NCBI GenBank assembly: GCA_016844585.1
Contig: JAERMM010000002.1
Span: forward strand, 1-40,089
Source: Chloroflexota bacterium
GTDB lineage: Bacteria; Chloroflexota; UBA6077; SHYK01
DNA length: 40,089 nt
Direction: 5' to 3'
Shown: positions 28,174-35,887 of the stretch, one piece after another
How the letters are laid out: every line of letters begins with the position of its first letter
Numbering within the stretch: position 1 is the stretch's first letter
Made by a program: the position numbers and the translations under genes
The notes under the pieces: model-generated
Database searches by the model: none
Told to the model about the DNA's origin: nothing
What the model saw: the letters and a program-made list of their open reading frames with translations, nothing else

Positions 28174-29394
28174 GGCGAGGCGGGTGGCATATTCGCGAAG
28201 ACGAACGCGATCTGTCTCGGGTATCTGTTTCTCGGCGAAGTAGTCGTCCAGAAGCTCGAGTGACGTCCGTCCTTCCACAGTCATGCCAGCAATGCGGTCT
28301 CGTATCGGACGATCTACCTCCCGGTTTATGCCCGCGATCCAGAACGCATCAGAGAGGGCGGCGCGCACCCGCGACTCATCGAAAAGCGCCTGGTTCTGCA
28401 GGCTCATCTTGACGCGGACCCGTACGACCGCGTCCGCAACCTCGTTGCGTTGCCGTTCGACCTGACGAAGGGTTTCCTCTGTCGGATCGCCAGAACGGTC
28501 GGGGACGTCTATGGTCACAAACTTGCGCGCTGACAGCGTCCTAGGCTCCCACTCGGCGTGCCCGCGCGACACTTCCGCGACGATGAAGACTTTTTCCTCT
28601 TTCTCTTCTCCGAAGTTGACGCGCTCTATGCTGCCCGGGTACACGGCTGGCGGCTTGACAAGCAGTTTTTGGTGGCTGTGGATGTGGCCGAGCGCGACGT
28701 AGTCAAACGTGTCCAACGCGATGCTCGTGATGGGGACCAACGGGTCTGTGCCAACCGTGAGCAGCCGTTCTGCGCCGTCCCTGGCCTCCGCTGCGTGGAC
28801 GTGAGCCACCAGGAGCGAGGGCGCATCCTGCATGGTGGGCTTTTTACGATGCTCGATGACCTCCTCAGCCAGGTCGAGCGCGGACCCGACGATGACTCTG
28901 ACCAGCTCCTCGTCGATGCGCACAGAGGACATCGTGTTTGCGCCGCTCATCGACAGCACCGCGCTTCGGGTCACCCACGGGATCGCGGAGACCATGATCG
29001 GCCCCGACGCCGTGTCAATCGTCCAGCACTTCACGTCGCGAGCCACCGTGACCCCCGGAACCTCCAGGTCGCGGAAGATATCGATGGACGTGGCGCGGCT
29101 GACTGCGTTGGGCAGGTCGTGGTTGCCCGCCAGCAGAAACACGGGGATGCGCGCCTGTACCAGGCGCAGGACCTGTCTCGCGAATAGCCGCTGATGCGTG
29201 GGCGAGGGCTCACGGTTCTTGTAGATGTCGCCAGCCATGACGACGAGGTCGGCGTGTTCTTCGATCGCCGTGTCGACGATGCATTCGAGTGCTTTGAGAA
29301 AGTCCTCCAGTCGCCGCGGTAAGCCCGTGTGCGGATTGACTGGCCCATGGGTCTCCATGCCGATGTGTAAATCGGCCGTGTGGACAATCTTCAT
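28159..29394 (-). CDS. sbcD: SbcD/Mre11-like DNA exonuclease subunit
   Basis: MKIVHTADLHIGM, VMAGDIYKNREPS, FLLAGNHDLPN, LLVAHVHA, DYVALGHIHSHQ. Confidence 0.92.
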   Translation of the reverse strand: MKIVHTADLHIGMETHGPVNPHTGLPRRLEDFLKALECIVDTAIEEHADLVVMAGDIYKNREPSPTHQRLFARQVLRLVQARIPVFLLAGNHDLPNAVSRATSIDIFRDLEVPGVTVARDVKCWTIDTASGPIMVSAIPWVTRSAVLSMSGANTMSSVRIDEELVRVIVGSALDLAEEVIEHRKKPTMQDAPSLLVAHVHAAEARDGAERLLTVGTDPLVPITSIALDTFDYVALGHIHSHQKLLVKPPAVYPGSIERVNFGEEKEEKVFIVAEVSRGHAEWEPRTLSARKFVTIDVPDRSGDPTEETLRQVERQRNEVADAVVRVRVKMSLQNQALFDESRVRAALSDAFWIAGINREVDRPIRDRIAGMTVEGRTSLELLDDYFAEKQIPETDRVRLREYATRLASAES

Positions 29395-29410
29395 AGAGGC
29401 GCCTGTAACC

Positions 29411-31099
29411 TCAATCGTCAGGAAGCGATGCGAAGTCCCGGGCGCGTTTGCCGTCCGGGAAGTCCGGTCCGCGACTGCCGGCCATCACGTCGGCGTAGAA
29501 CGCCGCATCGATCGTTCTGACCTTGATAACCACGGGCATTGGGACGGCGTGCCCGAGCAGCATGGCCTGCTGCTGGGAGTCCAGCGACGCCAGCACCGAA
29601 CGCAGGTGGCTTGCGCCGCTTATGCCCGCCAGGATTGCCGCGATGTCATTCTCATCGTTAAGTTGGCAGGTCAGGCGTGTCCCGATCTGTGAGAGCACCT
29701 CGGGATCGATCCCGGACGGTCGCTGATCCACGATCAGGAGCGTCACGTTGAACTTCCGCAGCTCTCGCGCGATGGTGCCGAAGCTGGTGTGGCGCGCCGC
29801 CGAGGGGCTGAGGAACTTATGGGCCTCCTCGACGGTGATCACCAGGAGCGGCGGCCTATCCGCCTCGTCGGCGTGGGCCGCTTGCATACGCGCGGTCCAG
29901 CGAGCGTGGATCCGCCGGGTTAAGACGTTCGCAACGAGCATGTATGGCAGAAGCTGGCTTTCGTGCTCGAAGGCGAGCACGACGTTACTTCCGCGCTCCA
30001 GGCTGTTGACGATCAGCTCGAGCGACGATGACGCGCGAGACACGTGCTCGTCCGTGACGAACTCGAGCTGCCGAAGCTGGTTCAGCTTGCGATTGAGGGC
30101 CCCAACAGCGCCGGGGTGGGCGTTGACCTCGTCGCAGAACGCTTTGATGTCGGATGGCGTCATCTCCAACAGGTCCCTGAGCCACGTATCGCCGAAGCGG
30201 CTCTGTAGCAGGTAGATGGTTTCGATGGCTGTCTCGTTCAGGTTGAGCAGCTCTGAGAGCAATGCGATGTCGTCGATGTCGATTTCGTTGAGGCCGATGC
30301 GGATGTCCCCGTCGGTCCGGTGGCCGGTCGGACGCGGACGAGTGGAGCGAAGCGTATACACGGCGACGCGGGCATTTCCGAACAGGTCTTTCAAACTGCG
30401 GAGCATGAGCCCGCTGCCGGCGTCGCGCGTCGGCCAGGCGTATTCGCTGTGCATGTCGAAGATCAGGTTCACCGCTGCGCCACTGCGAATCAGGCCGGAG
30501 AGCAGCACGCGGGTCAGCATGCTCTTGCCGCTGCCGGACTTTCCGAACACCCCATTAGATCTCTCGGCAACGCGCTCCAGATCGAGCCGCACCGGGATGT
30601 CCATGTCGAGAGGGGTGCCGATCTCCCACGATCCTTCTCCCTCAGGAGCGAAAACGCGATCGAAGTCATCCTTGGTGGCGGCATCCATGGGAGCAAAGTG
30701 CACCGGAATGGTTCGCACCGGTAGCGGCCTGCCCATCTCGTCAGGAGCGACTTGGTCGGCTGGCTGTTTGTTCAGCATCAACATGGGCTGCACCACGACG
30801 GAGCCGAAGGTCGCCGTTCCGAGAAGCACGTCTTGCAGGAACGAATCGGCTGGGTCCGGTGGGTCTGCCAGGACCTGGTCGCTGCTGGCGCCCAGAGCCA
30901 CGTCCGTAATGAGGCAGAAGAAGTCGAAGTGCTCGCCTCGGATCTTGACAAAGCGGCCCACGCGCACGTCTTCGACGGAACAACTCCCATCGAGTCGAGC
31001 CGTCAGGCCCTTCGTAAGCGAGCCTTCGACCACGAGGCCAAGACGAGTGCTGAGTGCTGAGTGCTGAGTGCTGAGGGGGCCATCGTGCACGCTTATCAC
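29411..31099 (-). CDS. herA: HerA-like DNA translocase/helicase ATPase
   Basis: GVFGKSGSGKSMLTRVLLSGL (Walker A), LLVITVEEAHKFL (Walker B), VTLLIVDQRPSGIDPEVLSQIGTRLTCQL; N-terminal HAS-like region. GTG 31099 overlaps the permease stop; a later start is possible. Confidence 0.9.
   Translation of the reverse strand: MISVHDGPLSTQHSALSTRLGLVVEGSLTKGLTARLDGSCSVEDVRVGRFVKIRGEHFDFFCLITDVALGASSDQVLADPPDPADSFLQDVLLGTATFGSVVVQPMLMLNKQPADQVAPDEMGRPLPVRTIPVHFAPMDAATKDDFDRVFAPEGEGSWEIGTPLDMDIPVRLDLERVAERSNGVFGKSGSGKSMLTRVLLSGLIRSGAAVNLIFDMHSEYAWPTRDAGSGLMLRSLKDLFGNARVAVYTLRSTRPRPTGHRTDGDIRIGLNEIDIDDIALLSELLNLNETAIETIYLLQSRFGDTWLRDLLEMTPSDIKAFCDEVNAHPGAVGALNRKLNQLRQLEFVTDEHVSRASSSLELIVNSLERGSNVVLAFEHESQLLPYMLVANVLTRRIHARWTARMQAAHADEADRPPLLVITVEEAHKFLSPSAARHTSFGTIARELRKFNVTLLIVDQRPSGIDPEVLSQIGTRLTCQLNDENDIAAILAGISGASHLRSVLASLDSQQQAMLLGHAVPMPVVIKVRTIDAAFYADVMAGSRGPDFPDGKRARDFASLPDD
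31048..31075 (+). repeat. heptanucleotide tandem array (TGCTGAG)x4
   Basis: 33 nt (31043..31075) identical to 28046..28078; lies within the predicted N-terminus of herA. Confidence 0.95.
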
Positions 31100-31911
31100 C
31101 TGCCCCGGAGAAGCTGTTCGCGATCGAAGATGCGAATGGCAATGAAGATGAGCAGCGCATCGAGCCCGAAGAAGCCGGATGCAAGGATGGCGAGTGCCCA
31201 GGGCGTCAGAAAGAAGAGAAGCACCGTCTGAGGCACGATCAGGGTAATGATCGGGAGCACCACCAGCCCGTTGAGCTGATATGCGGCGCGATAGGTTGCC
31301 ACCCGCGTCGAGATCAGGGCGGCTACTCCCGCCGACATCAGCGCCATCAGCGGAACCATGATGAGTGCAGAAGCCAGCCAGTCGGGGTCGGCCAACAGGA
31401 AGCCAGGGAAATAGGGGTTATGCGATCTCCACACCGCCAGTGTGAAGATCGCGAGCCCGAGCCAGGTGCCGAGGATCGCGGGCACCACGGCCGCTACGAG
31501 CTTGCCCAGGAACAGCTCGCCGTTCTTGATCGGCGTGGCGAGCAATGGCTCGAGCGTGTCGCGCTCCTTTTCACCCACGAAGCTATCCGCGGCGATGGTC
31601 GCCGTGAGCGCAACGGTGACGATCCAGAAGAGCGGGAGCGTCATCGCCTTCAAGATCGTCCCGACGAGCGCTCCCTGCTGCTGTTCTGAAAGCTCCAGGT
31701 AGAACTGCATCCACCGCGGCGATAGCTGCTCGGCTCCGATCGTGCCAACAACGACGCTCACGGTGCTTGAGTCCGCCCCCGCGGTCCCGAGGACGGCGAG
31801 CGATGCGACCACGCCCATGAGCGCCGGCATCATGATCATTGGCCCGAGAAGGTTGAAGTCCCGAATGACTTCGGTCATCTCACGCTGTGTGACGAGCAGC
31901 GCCATCCGCAT
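31096..31911 (-). CDS. ABC-2 type transporter permease
   Basis: Multi-TM; ADSFVGEKERDTLEPLLATPIKNGELFLGKLVAAVVPAILGTW. Confidence 0.88.
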   Translation of the reverse strand: MRMALLVTQREMTEVIRDFNLLGPMIMMPALMGVVASLAVLGTAGADSSTVSVVVGTIGAEQLSPRWMQFYLELSEQQQGALVGTILKAMTLPLFWIVTVALTATIAADSFVGEKERDTLEPLLATPIKNGELFLGKLVAAVVPAILGTWLGLAIFTLAVWRSHNPYFPGFLLADPDWLASALIMVPLMALMSAGVAALISTRVATYRAAYQLNGLVVLPIITLIVPQTVLLFFLTPWALAILASGFFGLDALLIFIAIRIFDREQLLRGR

Positions 31912-32830
31912 CGTTAACCCTCTTCATCAGGTGCAGGTACGCATCTTCGAGAGCAACTGCCTCCTCCTGGACGCTGACAACGTCAGCGCCGGCGGCTACC
32001 AGGGCCCGCACAACATCAGGATTGACTTCGGCCGTCCTGTTCGTCATGTACGTGATGCAACCATTTTGTGTAGCCAGGTCCTCAACCCCGGGAACAGCCC
32101 GTACCGACTCGACGTACTCGTCACGCATCGACGCGAGTGTGAGGGTGACTGCCCGCTCAATTCCGGCTTTCAGCTCGGATGGCGTCCCCTCAGCCACTGT
32201 CCGTCCATTCTGGACCACGCTCAGGCGGCTGCAGATTCGCTCCGCTTCGGCCAGGTTGTGCGTGCAGAGGAGCACCGTGCTGCGTTCCTGCTCGATCAGG
32301 CTTACCAGGTGATCGCGGACGGTCCGTGCTGCCTCCGGGTCCAGCGCCGCGGTCGGCTCGTCGAAGAACAGAACGCGTGGTTCATGGATGAGGGCCCGTG
32401 CAATCGCCACCTTTTGTTTCAGCCCCTTCGACAGGGTCCGTAAGCGTTGTCGGCGCATTTCCCAAACCCCGAGCAGCTTCATCAAGCCTTCGATGCGAGC
32501 CCGTCGGCGCTGGCCAGGGAGTCCGTAGACGCGGGCGAAGAAGTCTAGATACTCATATGCCCCAAGCCGCTCGTAGAGGCCAGGGACCTCGGTCAGAATG
32601 CCGATGTTCTCGCGCACCTTCTGCGGGTTCTGGCTGACGTCGAATCCAGCCACCCATGCGCGACCGGAATCGGGGGTCAGCAAACAAGCCAGGATGCGGG
32701 TGGTCGTCGTCTTGCCAGCGCCGTTCGGTCCCAACAGCCCGTGGATTTGTCCCTCCGGAACCGTAAAGCCGATGTCGGCGACCGCGACCTTGGCGCCGAA
32801 GTTCTTGGCTAGTGACTCGGCAACGATCAT
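31880..32830 (-). CDS. ABC transporter ATP-binding protein
   Basis: LLGPNGAGKTTTTRILACLL, LSKGLKQKVAIARALIHEPRVLFFDEPTAALDP. Confidence 0.92.
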   Translation of the reverse strand: MIVAESLAKNFGAKVAVADIGFTVPEGQIHGLLGPNGAGKTTTTRILACLLTPDSGRAWVAGFDVSQNPQKVRENIGILTEVPGLYERLGAYEYLDFFARVYGLPGQRRRARIEGLMKLLGVWEMRRQRLRTLSKGLKQKVAIARALIHEPRVLFFDEPTAALDPEAARTVRDHLVSLIEQERSTVLLCTHNLAEAERICSRLSVVQNGRTVAEGTPSELKAGIERAVTLTLASMRDEYVESVRAVPGVEDLATQNGCITYMTNRTAEVNPDVVRALVAAGADVVSVQEEAVALEDAYLHLMKRVNDADGAARHTA

Positions 32831-33504
32831 CGCGTCTCACCCACCAGGCGCGCTCTGGGTCGTTCGTCGACAGCGGTTGGCCGAATCCTCTGCAGAACGG
32901 TGATCAAGCGTTGGTGATCGTCTCGTAGGAGCGCCGCGACCTCCCGTCCGGCGCGAACGCGGAAGGCGTAAGCGGTTTCATCCGCGACGGTGCGCTCGCG
33001 CGCTGTTGCGGCGCATCGGATGTGGGCTGCGAGGACCTCCTCGGTGGGTAAGCTCCGTTCCCCGAGGAGCATGCGGAAGTAGTCGAGCGTACGGGTGAAG
33101 CCGCGAACTTCGTCTGAGCTGCCCATGCCTATCGAATAGTGAATTGGGGGAGGCGTTGGCGGCAGGTGCTGGTGGATCCCAGCATTGTCGTCAAAGCCGA
33201 CGACCAAGCAGTCGAAGCAGGTCCGAAGCACGAGCGCGAGATCCGGATGGTTGTGGTAGACCTCCGCGTCCTCCATGCCGTCGGCGGCTCGCGGAATTGG
33301 CCTAGCTCCCACGTCCAGGCCGTCCGTGAAGGCGCCGACGACGATGCCGTAAATCGTCAGGTCCGTCTCGGCCCTGACTCGAACGAGCGCTCCTAGCGGC
33401 GGCGACTCGTGGAGACGGAGGCACTGTCCCTGAAAGGTCGAGATGGCCGTACCGATTACCTCGCCAACTCGAGACGCTTGATCGTTCGGAGATTGCAGGC
33501 TCAT
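32827..33504 (-). CDS. hypothetical protein with HAS-barrel-like N-terminal domain
   Basis: GEVIGTAISTFQGQCLRLHESPPLGALVRVRAETDLTIYGIVVGAFTDGL resembles HerA N-terminal barrels. ATG 33504 chosen because the upstream extension is repeat-derived. Confidence 0.6.
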   Translation of the reverse strand: MSLQSPNDQASRVGEVIGTAISTFQGQCLRLHESPPLGALVRVRAETDLTIYGIVVGAFTDGLDVGARPIPRAADGMEDAEVYHNHPDLALVLRTCFDCLVVGFDDNAGIHQHLPPTPPPIHYSIGMGSSDEVRGFTRTLDYFRMLLGERSLPTEEVLAAHIRCAATARERTVADETAYAFRVRAGREVAALLRDDHQRLITVLQRIRPTAVDERPRARLVGETR

Positions 33505-33526
33505 TGCGCACTCTGTCGGTTCTGTT

Positions 33527-33650
33527 CCTCTCCCATCGCAATGGGAGAGGCTAGGCGAGGGCACCTTGTGGGCGCCGCAGGGTCACCTGGACCCGGCAGA
33601 GGGGTGGCCCTCACCCCCGCCTCTCCCGCCGCGGCAGGAGAGGGGCAGAC
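33527..33650 (+). repeat. composite two-palindrome repeat, copy A
   Basis: CCTCTCCCATCGCAATGGGAGAGG at one end, GGTGGCCCTCACCCCCGCCTCTCCCGCCGCGGCAGGAGAGGGGCAGAC at the other. Confidence 0.85.
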
Positions 33651-33690
33651 AAGCTCGCCCCAACCCACGGTGGTCCTGCGCCAAGCTCTA

Positions 33691-34848
33691 CTAGACTGCA
33701 CGGAGGTTCTTGCTCGCCTGCTTTTCAGAGAGCCCGGCTGACATGCCAGCCCGCTGAAGCGCCTCCGCCACCAGCTGCTGAAATGCTCGGCGATCACCGC
33801 CGCTGATCACCGCCTGCTCGTGGGCACGAGCCAGCGCCACCGGATACCCCTGGCCCCGAGTCGCTTGATCGACCACGACGGAGTGAACGCGCTCGATCAG
33901 CTCGTTGTCCTCGGCCACCCAGCGAGGAACCTCTACTCGGGCGACCTCGCGTCCGACGTGGACGTAGAAGAAATGCGAACGGTTATGCTCTCCGTGGCGG
34001 TCGGCGTCTCGACCGGCTGCCTGCAGAAGGCCCGATCGGTCCCCCGGTTTCAGCTGATCGTACAGGCTCAAATCGATGAGCCCATCGAAAGCGCAGCCGA
34101 CCTCGGAGCATTCCACCTCACAGCCGGATTGACCGTATTGGCAACGGGCTGCCATCCGCAACGTGTCGATCAGGAGGTGGCCGTGCGGGTTGCTGACGTA
34201 GGCCGCCAGTGGCAAACCGCGCCCCCGTATCGCGTCCAATGCCTGGCCGAGCTGGTCGGACACCTCGTCCGCGCCTGCACCGGCCCAGTCTTGACGCCAG
34301 ATGGTCAGCAGACCGTCAGCGAGCGCGACTCTGGGAGCATCGATAGTTGAAGGCTCGTCGGCCAGTTGGCCCAGAGCACGCATCTCCGCCACGCTCCGCC
34401 TTGCATCGAGCAGCCGTTCCTGCAACAACACGCGGCCGCCGGCCTGTTCGACGTACAGCTCCTCGGGACGAAAGTAGAGGCGGGGCTCGTTGCTGAGGGC
34501 CGCGAACGGCGAGTCGCCATATCGAAGCCTGACAAGCCCGACGTTTATCAACGCGCAGATCGTGAGTCCGTGGCGGTCGGGCTCGATCGACGATCCATCG
34601 CTGGCGAGCACTTCGTAGGACGGCAGCGCCGGCGGTGCAGCGTGGACGGTGTCCAATGGCTCGGTGGGCGCCGCGCAGGTACGACCGCTTGCACGAGCCA
34701 TGTCCGCCAGCTTCTGCCAGGACGACGCGGACGCCTGAAACCAGGCCCGTGCAAGATCGAGTCGTGCCCTTCGTCCGTCGCGGGAGTCGCGCAGGTGCTC
34801 CCCCATGCGCTCGAGCTGGTTGCCGACACGAAGAAGGTCGAGCGTCAC
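33691..34848 (-). CDS. nurA: NurA domain nuclease
   Basis: VLASDGSSIEPDRHG, ICALINVGLVRLRYG, FFYVHVGREVARVEVPRWVAED; linked to herA. Start suggested at GTG 34848; ORF extension to 35004 is repeat-derived. Confidence 0.8.
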   Translation of the reverse strand: MTLDLLRVGNQLERMGEHLRDSRDGRRARLDLARAWFQASASSWQKLADMARASGRTCAAPTEPLDTVHAAPPALPSYEVLASDGSSIEPDRHGLTICALINVGLVRLRYGDSPFAALSNEPRLYFRPEELYVEQAGGRVLLQERLLDARRSVAEMRALGQLADEPSTIDAPRVALADGLLTIWRQDWAGAGADEVSDQLGQALDAIRGRGLPLAAYVSNPHGHLLIDTLRMAARCQYGQSGCEVECSEVGCAFDGLIDLSLYDQLKPGDRSGLLQAAGRDADRHGEHNRSHFFYVHVGREVARVEVPRWVAEDNELIERVHSVVVDQATRGQGYPVALARAHEQAVISGGDRRAFQQLVAEALQRAGMSAGLSEKQASKNLRAV

Positions 34849-34911
34849 GGGGCGGTCCGCCCAGCCACTAGTAGAGCTCGGCGAAAGAGCGCCGTCGATT
34901 GGTATGAGTCC

Positions 34912-35032
34912 GTCTGCCCCTCTCCTGCGCAGCGGGAGAGGCGGGGGTGAGGGCCACCCGTTCCGAATCCAGGCGGCTACGGAGCGCCGAAAGGGTGCCC
35001 TCACCTAACCTCTCCCATCGCGATGGGAGAGG
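34912..35032 (-). repeat. composite two-palindrome repeat, copy B, inverted relative to copy A
   Basis: Contains perfect 24-nt palindrome CCTCTCCCATCGCGATGGGAGAGG (35009..35032) and GTCTGCCCCTCTCCTGCGCAGCGGGAGAGGCGGGGGTGAGGGCCACCC (from 34912). Confidence 0.85.
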
Positions 35033-35320
35033 GATAGAAACGAACCCGAGCACCTTGGGCACAACCGAGGCCGGGTATTCATTGTCGTGTCCGGCGCCCT
35101 CGTTTTTGGCTGCTTTTGCAATCCGCCTGACGGAATCTACGCGTTCCAAGGGTTCTCCAGGGCGGCGCATGCGAGCACCGCGCAAGTGTAGCAATCGCAG
35201 TAGCAGCGACGAAAGAATAGTCGTGCCCGGCGTCGCCATCTTGAGGAATATCACCACGGCCTGAGAGAATTGCTGTAACAATGATAGGTAGAGCAACGTT
35301 ACCAGGAGTGACCGGGGAGA

Positions 35321-35887
35321 ATGTCGTCCAACCCCCCCGTCGAGACCGAGCAGGAAGCATCGCTGGTCGAGCGGGCCATCAATGGTGAGGTAGCAGCGTT
35401 TACGGAGCTTTACGATTGCTATCACGACCGCATTTACCGTCACGTCTTCTATCGCGTGGCTCGGTCCGAGGACGCGGAGGACTTGACTCAGCAAGTGTTT
35501 CTGCGAGCCTGGCGTGCGCTCGGCCGCTACCGTCAAACCGGGAGCCCGTTCGTCGCCTGGCTCTTTACTATCGCGCATAACGAGATCGTCAGTTTCTATC
35601 GACGCCAACGGCCAACCTCATCGCTCGATGACGAGGTAGGCGACTGGCCATCCGATGAACGACTTGAGGGAGTAGCCGAGGTACGGCTGGAGCACGAGAG
35701 AGTGCGTCGGGCCATGACGAGGCTCAAGCCCGAGCAGCAGCAAGTCCTCTCGATGCGATTTCTGGAAAGCCTGGAGTATCGAGACATCGCGGCGGCCCTC
35801 GGGAAATCGGAAGGGAACGTCCGTGTGATGCAGCATCGGGCGATTGAGCGGCTGAGGCAGATCCTCGAGGAAGGGGCCAGAGCATGA
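35321..35887 (+). CDS. ECF-type RNA polymerase sigma factor
   Basis: AFTELYDCYHDRIYRHVFYRVARSEDAEDLTQQVFLRAWRAL; LKPEQQQVLSMRFLESLEYRDIAAALGKSEGNVRVMQHRAIERLRQIL. Confidence 0.9.
   Translation: MSSNPPVETEQEASLVERAINGEVAAFTELYDCYHDRIYRHVFYRVARSEDAEDLTQQVFLRAWRALGRYRQTGSPFVAWLFTIAHNEIVSFYRRQRPTSSLDDEVGDWPSDERLEGVAEVRLEHERVRRAMTRLKPEQQQVLSMRFLESLEYRDIAAALGKSEGNVRVMQHRAIERLRQILEEGARA

Noticed and set aside
30216-31067. 283-aa Ser/Arg-rich plus-strand ORF opposite herA
   Set aside because: Low-complexity antisense shadow of a confident gene.
34849-35004. N-terminal extension of the NurA ORF (MRAPFRRSVAAWIRNGW...)
   Set aside because: Mostly encoded by repeat copy B; a GTG start at 34848 fits the domain better.
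33527-35032. Inverted repeats considered as terminal repeats of an insertion sequence
   Set aside because: The enclosed gene is nurA, not a transposase, and no target-site duplication is evident; kept only as a BIME-like pair.
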